A stretch of 64,000 nucleotides of DNA from positions 95,008,708 to 95,072,707 of the forward strand of contig OX104127.1 in the NCBI GenBank assembly GCA_944470555.2, written 5' to 3'. Source of the stretch: Heterobilharzia americana. Lineage: Eukaryota > Platyhelminthes > Trematoda > Strigeidida > Schistosomatidae. A program made the position numbers and the translations under genes. The notes beneath the pieces are model-generated. The model had not been told where the DNA came from, searched no databases, and saw only the letters and a list, made by a program, of their open reading frames with translations. Positions 24,820 to 37,065 of the stretch are shown one piece after another; position 1 is the stretch's first letter, and each line of letters starts with the position of its first letter.

Positions 24820-27800
24820 ATGTGCAATATGAACCAAAATTGGAAATATTTTGGAATACTGCTTTATATTCTATTGAATATTCTGAACAGATGTAAGTAA
24901 TAAATTATCATTTTGACTATCTGAGATAGCCGTGGTTTGGCGGACTACCCAAATCAATCATCACCCATTATCAATAAGTAATAAAGTTCAATGACACTTA
25001 TACAGGAGTAAAACTTGAGCAATGTGGTAGATTAAAATTCCATTTTAATATATTTTATAAAAATATCACACAGTGAAACAGTATGATTTACTGGATAAGG
25101 TTTTGAACGTAATTTATTGTATACGGTCAAATCATGTGACTTGACATGAATATGGGTAGTAAATTATGTCCGAAGCGTTATCCAATAATCTGATGACACT
25201 TAGTGTTATGAATTTATTCTCTTCTGCTATAAATTGGTAGCATTGAGAGATTCGAGTGTGAATGTCTGCAAGTCCTTCACACTCTCAAATATTGACATAT
25301 TCATAAGTTGTCTGCAATGTCATTTATCATTTTGAACAGAATATTAGAGTTGAAAAATACGTTCTACGCTTGATAAATATTCAGATGAGCGGTATTCCCG
25401 ATACTTTGATAAAAGAAGCTAGCATTTTTGAAGTGAACTGTTGGTATCTATAAAATGCAAGGAGGTGAAAAGAAGAGGATCAATATTCTTGCTTTGCACT
25501 CACTGTTTGGGATCAGTCTGCAAATACATCAATATGTTGCAATGAATTATTAACCTAGTGTTGACTGATACAGTAGATTAATCATCGGTTATCTAATTCC
25601 ATGTGTAAATCAACACGTCAACACTTCTTGGTTGAAACATCTCATGTAATTGAATTTCATAGGTTGCTTCCAACCACCGAAATGGGAAACAATAAGATTC
25701 TAATTTCACACAATGAGTCGTTAGACTTAAATTATTTGTTTCCATTTACCGAAATTTGGGAACAATCTCAGTATTTGAACACTTCAAACACTGTAGAACG
25801 CATTAGGAATTCGGGGTAGATAGAGTGATGTCAGACGAGATTATATTTGACTTATATATTGTTGGATTTTGTGAAAAATGGACAGTATTCTTATATGTGG
25901 CTCTATGGATTCCCTAACTATAGTTCCTGTGGTAATCAGGTGGCAACTGGATACCTTCGGGTATTTAAGGGAAACTCCAAAACATGTCAAATTCTTGTGT
26001 TTATGTAAAAGTTACCAGAAATAGTGTTTTCTAGTCTATACTGCAGTCAGGTTGCATGACGAAATAAAAGGAGTGAGAATCAGCCGATCACACAAAAGAT
26101 TGGCGGGGCAGAAACGCAGTCAGTGCTGAAGTCACATCCATTCTGTTGCTTTGTAAGACATCCGACGAAAAGATGATTAACTGCTAAGAGTATGCAAATT
26201 TTGAAGGATTTTGTCATTCTAATTATTGCCTTTACTGATGCCTTTTCATACATGCTTCCCGAATTCGCCCTGCCATAATGATACCAAATAATCATGCTGG
26301 ATAATTTGTCAAAGCGGCGCCTATTGTTTGACGAGAATTTTTCATTTTATATTTACGTTATCTCTGTTTACCGATAATCACAAAGTGAATATTTGGATAA
26401 GCTTTTGTTCTTCCTTAAGATAAAATTGCACATTCTTTGGAAATTTCTGGTAAGCTAGAACTCATTTACGGGATTATGTGCAAACAATAAGCTGTAATAA
26501 TTCTAAGAAGTGAGGAAAATCAGAAATATTCATTACTGATAATAACGTGGTGTTATTACATTTATTGCTCACTCCTTCTAAGTAAAGATAGATTAGTACG
26601 GAGTCTGAGAGCGCATCCTCATCTTGAAGATGCTAACAGATCAGTATCAGTGGAAGGACGTATAGATACCAAGAAACAATCCACTAACAACAACCATTGT
26701 TTTACACGCTTGAAACAAACAGTATTGTTTCCACTGAATGACTCAAGATATATTGTTCCAATGAAAACTTATTGGACATTTCTAGCTCATAAGTGCATTA
26801 TAATAAGGGTTGGATTCTTCTCCCTGGCTTGCTTGGTTTCCAATAAAATGTGAAACAACAGAAAAATACTTCATCATAAGTCCTCGTGGTCCTTATAACC
26901 TAATAGCTATGTCTTTTCCTTTTGCATGCGCAGATCACTGCCGAACTACCAGGTGCTACACTTGCACGTCCTGTCCTGAAATAAATAGCGAAGCGAAAAT
27001 AATGAATAATTGCCTGGCGTGTTCGGTAAGTTTAGTTTTCGATAACGTGAGATTCATGTCAAAAGACCAACAGCACAGATGTTCGTAGAAAATAAGTTCT
27101 TAGTTTTATTTGGCGTCTTTGACCTAGAAAGTGCAGTGTGGGAAGTCAAATGATCAAAACTGTCTTTTACTCTCTTCTCCAAAAGTTATTGTACCAGTTA
27201 CCTATGAGCCTGTAATGTTTCGAAAAAAGAGATGAGTGAAGGCTAAGTACATTCTGAAGATGAAGTATGTTACCCAGGTACCTCTCAGAGGTGAAAACAC
27301 TACCAGAAGCCAGGTAAACATGCTAGTGGTGTAGAAGACATCCGAAGTGAGAATATGAAATAATGTTTTTTCTACCTACAGAGATCAGGCTATAATTGAT
27401 GAATCACTGACGTTTTTATTGTATATGTGATAGGAAAACCGAAAGCGTCTTCATGATTGCCTCCATCCAACTAACATGTTTGGAATTACTCGGCATAACT
27501 TTGTTGTTATCTTCAGACGACAACTCTTGCCGAGCTGTGTGTGTCGAACTGATGAAATGTATGTTATTCAAACTGCTATTCAAAATTTTCTGATTCATGG
27601 ATGTATCTACCTTAAAATGTTACATGATTCCCTTTAGTGGGGTATGTGTAATCTTTATATCCAAGATAACAAGCTTATCATCTATGTCGAGAAGCGGTAG
27701 ACATTAAGATATGATTTCGATCTGTTTGCGTCAAATTTTCTAAGAGACAGTTAAATTAAATCTATAGAAAGAACTGTCCCTGACTATTTCAGCGCTCAAA

Positions 27801-28587
27801 TATCCTTTCCATAATTCACTCTCAAACTATGATTTATTTTCTGTCAATGCATAGCTTATTGTTACGCTTCAATTCATGGTATTATTGAGGAAAAAAAGAT
27901 TTTATTTTACGATATAATACAGATGTGTCATTGCCTAAGAAATGTTCACTTCATCACTGCTATCTTCGTGGAATGCACATTCATCTAACAGATAAAATCA
28001 GATTATACACACTACCTTCCCCACAAATTTTACGTTCACATCAACCATACTTAAGGATTTTTTCAAATAGTTTATTAATGTGAACATAAAAGATATGGTG
28101 ATATGGTTTCATATTTATTGATATACTATAAAAATACAAAGTCACACTTATTTGACAGCTGGTTTTTCTATCTAAACTTCAAGGACTAAAGTTCCATAAA
28201 CCTAGTTAGGTGAAATGATAACAAACCGAAAAATATCATTTTTTTGCCCACTGTTTTCAATGATTCAAGTGAGAAAACTAATCTATATCTATTCAAAATT
28301 TAATTGCAGTCTTACGGAAACTATCCTAATATTTACAGAGAATGCCTAGCTGACAATCAGAGTCTAAATAATTTTACAAGAAGATTTCGAAAATTACCGT
28401 GTTTTGGAGACCTATGTAATGGCATAAAGTACGTGTATATTTTGCCAAGTGGAAAAATCCGTAAGTGACAGAATAAAAAAACGTGATCTATAACTTTATT
28501 ATTTTTTTTATCGTAGCACTTTTCTCTTTATGCTTTTTCTTGCCGCTACCTGCCCTCAAGATTTGTTGTTCACATGAACTTGACTGA
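24820..28587 (+). CDS. Ly6/uPAR (CD59-like) GPI-anchored surface protein, four exons
   Basis: Exons: 24820-24892 (signal peptide; start 24820 or in-frame 24829; contains YFGILLYILLNIL), 26934-27025, 28310-28460, 28517-28587. Each inferred intron has GT and AG ends: AGAT/gtaagt, gcgcag/ATC, TTCG/gtaagt, attgcag/TCT, AATCC/gtaagt, tcgtag/CAC. The phases fit, giving 387 nt, 128 residues. Exon 2 carries RCYTCTSC and NNCLACS; exon 3 carries YRECLAD and PCFGDLCNG, matching the Ly6 end C-x4-C-N. Exon 4 is short and hydrophobic (LFSLCFFLPLPALKICC), as in a GPI signal. The family has three-finger domains on the cell surface; in schistosomes members occur in the tegument. This copy lacks one half of the usual CC pair, replacing it with PC. 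The last intron is only 56 bp. Function is inferred from family only. Confidence 0.8.
24915..24955 (+). repeat. Short repeat shared with the SINE-like element at 37965
   Basis: The first 35 bases (gactatctgagat, then gccgtggtttgg) match the start of the repeat at 37965 with a few differences; beyond that the two diverge. It lies in intron 1 of the Ly6 gene, 20 bases after the donor. Confidence 0.5.
26080..26217 (-). CDS. Possible small secreted cysteine-containing peptide, 45 aa
   Basis: ATG at 26217 begins MTKSFKICILLAVNHLFVGC, a plausible signal peptide, followed by a short mature part with four cysteines in total (NGCDFSTDC, PIFCVIG). It lies antisense inside intron 1 of the Ly6 gene at 24820. 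No homologous family is recognised and no introns are needed, but a 45-codon frame can arise by chance. Confidence 0.25.
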   Translation of the reverse strand: MTKSFKICILLAVNHLFVGCLTKQQNGCDFSTDCVSAPPIFCVIG

Positions 28588-29477
28588 ACCCCTATAGGGC
28601 CTTCCTAATTTTGATAGATTATTCACTGGAAGAAATATTTTATTCTGTTTCGTATTATACGACCAATTAAAACTACCGGAGAAAGATATTAGCGTCTTTC
28701 ATCAAAAACAGCTTTCCAATATTCCTGTTCACACATTCTTTTCAAGACTGACTGACAGAAAATATTTTCCTCCGGTTCACTGTTACCAATGACTTTATAC
28801 TAAGATGTCTATTTCAGTGATTATTATTGGAATTTCATTTTTTCCTCATTAAGTTATCCAACAATGGTTAAGAAATCAGATTTACTGATTAGGTTATTAG
28901 CCACAGAAACGAATGCGCAGATTAGTAAATGGGTTAGTTATGCAGTGCTAGCAAAAGTGTAGAAACGAAGAGGAAACAACCTCTCTTAACTGCCGACTTA
29001 CAGCCATTTACAAGGAAACAAAGTTTTCGTCACATGCACACGTGTAAACACTAATTAAGTGTCTATATCAGGGTGACAGAGAAAATAGTAGTCAAAACTG
29101 CTGAGATCAAAAACAAGAGGTTGTCATTATGATTATTTTGACTTCATTCACTCAAATAAAAGTCGGAAGAAAGTTAAATTTGATAGGGAGAGCAATGAGA
29201 AGTGTTGTAGAAACTTATTTTCCATACCAAGATGTGGCTTATAAAAAGACTACCGATGGCTTAGGCAACGATTAATAAACGCATGTGCATACCACGTAGA
29301 AGAATGGATAGCATTCTCGTAATAAGTGTTAACGTCTTTTCGCTTATCCACTTGATGAATCATGTTCACTAGATGAGTAAGCATGGTACTTTATGTTTTC
29401 ATTTCTCCTATCCTGAAACGTGACAGATTATTTATTCTTATTTGTCCTTTGCATTCCTAGTTAAATATTGGGCTTCA
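28588..29477. other. No gene recognised; 3' flank of the Ly6 gene
   Basis: AT-rich sequence after the Ly6 stop. I see no further exon. Confidence 0.5.
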
Positions 29478-29985
29478 GTCGCACGTCGCTATTTCAGTCT
29501 CTTCTCTGCAGTCTTCTAAACCTGACACCACAACTGCCCACAAGCTTTTATTTCTTCCCCACATCATCTCCTCCACGTCATCTCGGATGTCCTACTCGTC
29601 GTTTCTCATCTAGGTTCCACTTGAGGGCGTAGTCTGTCGCGTGATGTCTCCAAATGATCTCAGTGTATGCTCAGTCCATCTCCACTTTCTTCTGCATATT
29701 CGCTGGGCGTTAAAATCTTGGTTGGTTCGTTGCCAGGGAGAGTTCCTTCTTTCCGGCCATCTAGTCTTGAGTATCGAGCGTAAACGGCTGTTGATGCATG
29801 TCTGTAGTTTGTTGGAAATGTTTTTCGTAACGCACCAAGTCTCTCAATCATCGCACAGAAGCACTGACTTCACTAAATTAGTTTTGAAAATCCCGATCTT
29901 ATTCATCCACGCTTTATGCTGAGTGAAGTGCAGTAGATCTCCACGCTGTCTTGCTTTCCCGATCGTGGCTTTCAGATCCTCATCG
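29478..29985 (-). mobile_element. RTE 3' fragment truncated by the assembly gap
   Basis: The minus strand encodes the RTE C-terminal region. ERLGALRKTFPTNYRHAS matches ERLGALRKGFPINYRHSS of the 59360 copy, and the last readable bases before the gap (gatgaggatctgaaagc on the minus strand) match the 61375 region. The 5' part must lie in the gap or be missing. Confidence 0.75.
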
Positions 29986-30088
29986 NNNNNNNNNNNNNNN
30001 NNNNNNNNNNNNNNNNNNNNNNNNNNNNNNNNNNNNNNNNNNNNNNNNNNNNNNNNNNNNNNNNNNNNNNNNNNNNNNNNNNNNNNNN
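29986..30088. other. Assembly gap, 103 N
   Basis: Unsequenced or unresolved bases inside an RTE copy. True length and content are unknown. Confidence 1.
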
Positions 30089-30182
30089 CATTATATCATG
30101 TTTGTCAATTAGAATGACCAATAGTTTACGTGAAAGGAATAAGCATATAGAGAAAAAAAACTTTGTTAATTCGAATACATCA

Positions 30183-33100
30183 TCAGATAACAATATGGAG
30201 AAATGTGAATATCCAAAGCAAACAGTAAAATATCAAAAAACTGCTTTTAGTAAGCATGAGTTCAAAATTTCCTATTGTAGGAGTTGTTTTTATCTCTAAA
30301 TTTGTTTCCGGTGTTTCCTCAGTAGGTACAATGATAGGGTTATTATCACTTACTACTTTTCCTGGTTCGTTTATAGTGCTCGTAAACACTTTATCATTGC
30401 AAAGATTTTTCGCACAACAGACTTGTCCATGAAAATATTCACTGGCACAAGATGGTACACATCCCCTCACAACTTCTGAGTCATCAAATTTCATCTGAAA
30501 TATAATCAGAGGATACTTTTTAACTTTGAAAAAGATAGAAATCATCCCACAAAAAAGTAGCTTCTAAACAATAACACAATAACAGAATGGTAAGATCAGC
30601 AGCTTGTATTGTCGCAGTTGACAGTAGAAACCTCTGTAACTACTTGCAGTCTCCACATGACTTTCAATGTTAAACGACATTTGATGGAGAAATATTTTTT
30701 TGTGATAGAAGTATGAAAATACGTCAGTCGTAGGTAAGCTCAACTGCTGCTTCATTTACGTACTACAGTCTTCTAAAATATAAATTTGCAAAAGATTTAT
30801 TTTTGCAGAAATCATTTATCAACTGAACCTACACTACCCCATAGATTTTACTTTTAGTTTGTGTCAATGAAATGGAGGCAATCAGCAAGGAGCCTTGGGT
30901 CTAGGTTTTTTGCTTGCTGGCACTCATTATCTAGGGGATCTGCAATTCCTATGGGACTGACGTCCCACCTGAGATTTAAAGTCACATCACTCACTCCTGC
31001 AGTCACAGAAGTTCCCATCAAGCTATTCAGGTCGCGAATGACCTCCTGTTGGACAAGTACTTGAGAGTGGTTCGATATTCACAAATATATTTCAGTACCT
31101 CAGTGAATGTCCATAATCACTTCAACTGAAATGCCCCACTTATCTAGCACTCCACAACTAAAGTCAAAATTGCTCGCTCTAAATTTTATTCACGCTTGGA
31201 TAAGGCTACAAAGGCAGTGGAGATCAAATACGTTCTTTTGCCTCCTATTTTCAAAGACCAAACCTTATAGCTGTAGAAAGAGTAAGGAGTTGGTTACTAA
31301 GCAATGTGCTTTTGGCTGGTAGTTACATTTTCCAAATTAATAAATGGTGCAAGTCCGAAAATACAAAACGGGCCCTTCATATGCAACCCGAAATATTGTC
31401 AGCTAACTAAGTTTCAGGAAAGTAAGAATAGTCCGGTGACATACAAAAAGACTATACTGCAATAATGATAGAAATTTAAACATAACATGTACGTAACCAC
31501 TCACAGTACATCCTCCACATCCAACCGCTATGCTTGTATTCTCGTTTACGTTGAAACAACCAGTGCAATTATAACACTTAAGGCTTATAACTAAAAATGC
31601 AAAGAAAAACCAAATTTTCACTTTAATACATACATCTAACAAAGAAATAATTTGCTGCCCAATTGGACTTCAATTAAGGTAACAAAACGTTTTCTACTGA
31701 ATGAAAATAAGTGTTGACTGCATATGTAACTTTTTCAGTCTGTTTTATTTCAAAGAAAATCATTTTACAATACGGAAGAGTCACCTTACAATTCAAGGAC
31801 AGAAAGAGTAGTAGCTAACTCATCAAAACAACATGAATCTTTCACAAATTTCCTCAGGTGTAAAAACTATCCATATTATAGTTATGGGGATTGGAAGACT
31901 ACCGTTTTTGTGAATACTACGAGATTTTTTCGAGTTGTAGACAGACAATGATGAAATTCATTGGATTTACCTTTGGTGACAAAAAAATCAACAACAACAT
32001 AAATAATTAACGTAATATTATCAGTAAGATAACATTTTTGTAACGCGAATGAAACTTATCTATCTACACTTTCAAACTGAGTAGCAGGATTCTTTAGTAG
32101 GCTATCGTGATAGGAGTACATCAATACCAAAAATATCAGTCACAGCGTAGAATGCAAATGAACTCAGAGTTTTGAAGCGTCCATATAACTGTGAGTTGAA
32201 CGTGTTTCGGACACTAATCTATCATAATTAAAGGTCAACATTATTCTTTAGTAGGGTAACAGACTAACCTCGCCTGGTTAACTAGTTTACTAGTTACTAG
32301 CCGGTCCTAAGCCCGGGTAAAGAGGGAAGGTTGGGCATAGGGCTAGCAACCCTACCCCGTAAAACAAATCTAACCGCTAAAGAAACTTCAAAGCACAAAC
32401 AAAATATAAAAAATGAAAACAAACTTATTCCCCGCTGGAATCGGAGAGGCGAAATGACGCCAGTTGGTGAAAGCCTTCGGGAAGCCAATTGGCCGATGTG
32501 TCTTCTCTCGATGAAAGCGAAAGTAAACGTGGGGACATGGAATGTCCGCACGATGTTTGAACCCAGTAAGGCAGCCCAGATTGCAAAGGAGATGAGAAGG
32601 TATAACATCGAAGAGCTTGGGATTTGCGAGAGCAGATGGAATGGGAGTGGACTCTCCAAACTGTCAACTGGAGAATCAATAATCTACTCTGGTCACCCAG
32701 ACGCCAACCACGAGCACACTGAGGGAGTGGCTATCATGATGTCCTCAAGAGCATCGAAGGCTCTCATGCAGTGGGAACCAATCTCCTCCAGGATCATGAC
32801 AGCAAGATTCAACTCAAAAGGAAGAAAGGTCACAATCATACAATGTTATGCACCTACAAATAATGCAGAGCAAGAGAAAAAGGAGGAATTCTACAGACAA
32901 CTTCAGTCAACACTGGACAAGACGTCAGTTGGCGATATCAAAATTCTAATGGGCGACATGAATGCCAAACTGGGAGGGGACAACACGGGAAGAGAACTAA
33001 CCATGGGTCGAGAGGCGCTCGGTGAGGTGATGAATGAGAATGGAGAATTGTTTGCAGAATTCTGTGCATTCAACGATTTGGTGATTGGAGGCAGTGTGTT

Positions 33101-36100
33101 CAAGCACAAGGATATCCACAAAGCGAGTGACATGGATTTCACCAGACACCAGGACACACTAAAAATCAAATCGACTTTATCTCAATCTCAAGAAAATGGA
33201 GACGCAGTCTACTTAACACAAGGTCAAGAAGAGGAGCAGATGTAGGTTCACACCACTCACTATCTAGGTCAAGGAACCTTCGAAATCAAGTTAAAAGCCT
33301 TCAAGGAAGCTGGTGATAGACCTCAACTCAAGTACAACACTCGGAAACTGAAGGATGAAACTACAAAGGAGATCTTCAAGGCAGCCATCAAAACAAAATG
33401 GGAGACATCGAGGAACATCCCTGAAGAAACCTGTGTGGAAGAACACTGGAAGTCTTTGAAAGCTATGTGGAAAGAAACCTGCACAACAGTATTAGGAAGG
33501 AAGAAGGTGGAAGACAAGGAATGGATCTCGACGGATACCTGGAAGCTGATAGAGGAGAGGAGGATGGTGAAGCAGAAGATAAACCAGTGCAAGGATGCTC
33601 AACGACAAGAGGAACTGAGCACAATGTATAAAACACTGAACAAAGAAGTGAAGAATAGTGCACGCAACGACAAAACACACTTCTACGAAACACTGGCAAG
33701 TGAAGCAGAACAGGCTGCAGGTAAGAGAGACCTGACGACATTGTATCAAATAACCAGGTTGCTATCAGGGAAGAGACCAGCACAGACGAAGCCAATAAAA
33801 GATGATGACGGAAATTTAATTACGAAAGAGGAGAAACAAAAGAAACGATGGGCCGACCACATCAAGAAGCTCTTGAATCGACCACCACCTGCACTTCGTC
33901 CAGAAATACCACCTGCAGCCGCTGAACTACAAGTGAACATATATCCTCCAACAAAAATGGAAGTCCTGAACGCCATAAAGCTACTGAAATGCGGGAAAGC
34001 AGCAGGACCAGATGGAATACCGCCAGAAGCACTGAGAACAGATGCAGAGACAACAGCGGACATGCTCACACCACTATTGCAGAAGGTGTGGAAGGAAGAG
34101 AAGGTACCTGCCTATTGATTGGAAGAAGGGTTACCTTGTCAAACTGCCGAAGAAGGGAGACCTCAGTGTTTGCGAGAACTGGTGCGGAATCACTCTCCTG
34201 TCCACCCCAAGCAAAATATTAAGCCGCATCATCCTAGAGAGGCTTAAAGACGCACTGGATTCAAAACTGCGACCGGAACAGGCAGGCTTCAGGAAGTACA
34301 AATCATGTGCTGACCAAATTGCAACGCTTCGTATCATCATAGAACAGAGCATTGAATGGCAATCAGCTCTCTACCTCAACTTCATCGACTTTGAGAAGGC
34401 CTTTGACAGCGTCGACCGAGAAGTAATTTGGAAACTGCTTCAATACTACGGAGTACCGCAAACCTTTATCCGCCTCATTCAACAACTATATGAAGATGCC
34501 ACATGCCAAGTAATCCACAATGGGAAGCTCAGTGATGCTTTTGAAGTGAGGAGACAGGAGTGAAACGAGGCTGCCTACTATACCCCATGATATTCCTTAT
34601 TGTGGTGGACTGGATCATGCAGCAAACAGTAGGCAGCGAGAGGAGGGGGATACACTGGACGACGGAAAAGAACCTAGAAGACTTGGATTTCGCCGATGAC
34701 TTATGCCTAATGTCACACAAACTTGAAGATCTGCAGGCAAAAACTAACAAGTTGGCAGAAGAGGCAGCTAAGACGGGACTTCAGGTGAATATAGAGAAGA
34801 CAGAAGTGATGAAGATACCGCACCACCACCATCAACAACAACAACAAACTCCAATCACCGTCAACGGTAGAAACTTGAAGGAAGTAACCTCCTTCACTTA
34901 TCTAGGAAGCACTGTTTCAACTACAGGCGGGACGGACGAGGACGTCAAAGTCAGAATCGGAAAAGCAAGACAGGCGTTCATTAACCTGAAACCAGTGTGG
35001 AGATCTTCTGCACTCAGCATGCGGAACAAGATACGGATTTTCAACACCAACGTCAAGTCAGTGCTCTTATATGGCTCAGAGACTTGGCGCGTCACGAAAG
35101 GTATTTCCAATAAACTACAGACATTCATCAACAACTGCTTACGCTCGCTGCTGAAGATCAGATGGCCAGAAAAAATAAGCAACAAGGAGCTCTGGGAACG
35201 AGCCAACCAAGAACCTATCACGCAACAAATATGCAGGAGGAAGTGGGGATGGATTGGCCATGCACTGAGAAGGCCGACGGAGGACATCACGCGTCAGGCC
35301 AGTTGCTCGAGTGGAATCCCCATGGGAAGCGACGAGTCGGACGTCCGAGGGTGACATGGAGGAGGTCGTGCGAGCAGGAAATGAGAGCTTGTGGGATGTC
35401 ATGGGACCAGGTTCAAACGATCTCAGAGAACAGAGTTCACTGGAGGCGTGCTACTGAAGCCCTATGTTCCACTAGGAACCCAAGGGACTAATAATAATAA
35501 TAGGGTAACAGACTAAAATACAATGCACTTACTAGACTGTACTTGAGCATTTTGCCGCGGTATCTCACGTAAGCTGGTTATCTGAATATCAACTGCTAAT
35601 GCTAAATTGAGTCATATTAAATGTATCAGCATTAGTGCTACAAATTGCCCCACTTATTACCCGAGTAATTAAAGCAGGAATCTCACCCCAAGTGGTGACA
35701 CTATCTGATCACATAGTTAACTAACAACCCTCAACATGCTGTAGTTTATGATGCTTATGCAAGTAATTCTATGGATGATACTTTACTTTCCCTGATAGTT
35801 GCTGAAGATAGTAGTTACTATTGTCAAGGCTGTGACTACTCTTGGTAATTACGGTTCAATAAACATTTTGTCCAACTATAAAAGGCTGCAAGAATTCGCT
35901 TCCCGTGTACTATATTCTGTGTTTTCATCTGGTTTGTTATCAATAAACTTTGGTCAAAGTTTGAAGACTAAATCTATGTATCTTATTCCCACTCTAGCTA
36001 GTTAGATGGCAGTTGACAGGAAGTTAAATAACAATTGGACTGTTTCACGAAACAGTCTGTCCACTGATCCAATAAGTTCTCAAGGTTACATTTCAGTGGT

Positions 36101-37065
36101 AATCCACTTAATTTCCAATTTCCGTTCACTTTTCCTTGTTCGCATCAGCAACTATAATTTTTAACATCATATAAATGCTGAGTTTGAAGCCTTTGCTTTA
36201 ATTAACTCTCACATGTGACGACCGGGTGTATAAATAGCTCGTTTCTATGCATTTATTCTCAACAAGCTGGTTTAAATTTGTAAAGGTTTCTTTTCTTGCG
36301 ACTGTCTCCCTGAACTTTTTCCACGCCATATGAAGAACAAAAGGTTACTCCTTTGCAGACAGCATACACTATACTACAAAATATTCGAAACAAACCATAT
36401 GGCTTCCTATGCTTAACTATGTTTTACAGTAGTGGCCTTGGAAATAGTCACTGTGCAGTGTGCTTCAATTTGAATACATTTAGCTAACATCTCAAGGAGT
36501 TCATAGGTTTACAAATAACATTTTAAATGTTTATTTCTCATATACCCTGAGTGTTCTAATCGGTTCACATTAGGACTGTGTGTGAATAGGTGTATAATCA
36601 CATCCTGAAAATAAATCGTCTGGGATTTGCGATTTTATCTCGTGAGTGCAGTTAAGCAGCCATAACATTAGTTCGTCTAGTAGTTGAGTTGCCTTTCAAT
36701 GAAAAAATAATTTAATGTATTGCACTATTTCTGTTAGCGACAAAGACAAATACAAGGGGAATACTCTACAATACAAAAATCTCTGTACTATTTCAATGTG
36801 CACATTTATTCCGCTGTCAGATGTATCACTTTTCTTAATGTACATTACTGTATCTAGTGCTTTACATTGCTATCACTGTAGTCTGTACTTCGCAATCAAT
36901 TGAATTAGCAATAGCTACAAGTTCGTTTCGATAAGGAGACATTAAAAAAACACAATTATACATGATTGGTTCATCAGTTAATCACTTGCAGAATCACTTA
37001 CTTTCTTGTTGGATAGCTGGCACAGTATACAACCCGACAATTAAAATCAGTATTGTGTTAATCAT
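30183..37065 (-). CDS. Ly6/uPAR (CD59-like) GPI-anchored surface protein, three exons
   Basis: Exons on the minus strand: 37065-37002 (signal peptide, begins MINTILILIVGLYT; donor GAAA/gtaagt, phase 1), 31590-31505 (acceptor ctttgcatttttag; LKCYNCTGC and VGCGGCT; donor ACT/gtgagt) and 30494-30183 (acceptor ttatatttcag; VVRGCVPSC, VCCAKNLCND). Total 462 nt, 153 residues, all phases consistent. Ten cysteines follow the canonical Ly6 order ending CC-x4-C-N. A Thr/Pro-rich stalk follows, then the hydrophobic C-terminus FLIFYCLLWIFTFLHIVI, typical of GPI attachment. The hydrophobic run upstream of LKCYNC at 31591-31640 is the polypyrimidine tract, not a signal peptide. Intron 1 (5.4 kb) contains a full RTE. 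Assigning exon 1 rests on strand, phase and signal-peptide character; transcript data are absent. Confidence 0.82.
32252..32267 (+). repeat. Target-site duplication, 5' copy
   Basis: tagggtaacagactaa, identical to 35501-35516, immediately before the RTE 5' end. Confidence 0.93.
32268..35500 (+). mobile_element. Full-length RTE-clade non-LTR retrotransposon in a Ly6 intron
   Basis: A 3.2-kb element with 5' UTR (cctaagcccgggtaaagagg), a single endonuclease-plus-RT coding region and a 3' end of short TAA units. Coding starts at ATG 32454 or 32511. Endonuclease motifs are VGTWNVRTMF, ICESRWNG, IQCYAPTNN and GDMNAKLG; the usual SDHH motif reads GSHHSL. RT motifs are GKAAGPDGIPPEAL, QAGFRKYKSCADQIATL, NFIDFEKAFDSVDRE and DLDFADDLCLM (FADD at 34689-34700); the C-terminal frame ends near 35491. 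Frameshifts occur around 33140-33165, 34110, 34556 and 35290, so it cannot make one protein as assembled. It lies antisense in intron 1 of the minus-strand Ly6 gene. RTE elements insert by nicking DNA and priming reverse transcription there. Confidence 0.92.
35501..35516 (+). repeat. Target-site duplication, 3' copy
   Basis: Perfect 16-base repeat of 32252-32267 directly after the element's TAA tail. Confidence 0.93.

Noticed and set aside
31591..31642. Signal peptide directly upstream of the Ly6 LKCYNC exon
   Set aside because: The hydrophobic reading is produced by the T-rich polypyrimidine tract of a strong acceptor (ctttgcatttttag). It has no ATG, and the true signal peptide is on a separate exon at 37065-37002.
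34898..35402. Long minus-strand ORFs across the RTE
   Set aside because: They overlap the RTE coding frames and recur opposite every RTE copy; shadows of real coding sequence.
36715..36903. Possible fifth Ly6 first exon (frame containing ALHCYHCS)
   Set aside because: The frame stops 10 residues after the cysteines, there is no donor, and the phase at the nearest acceptor does not match the other four genes.
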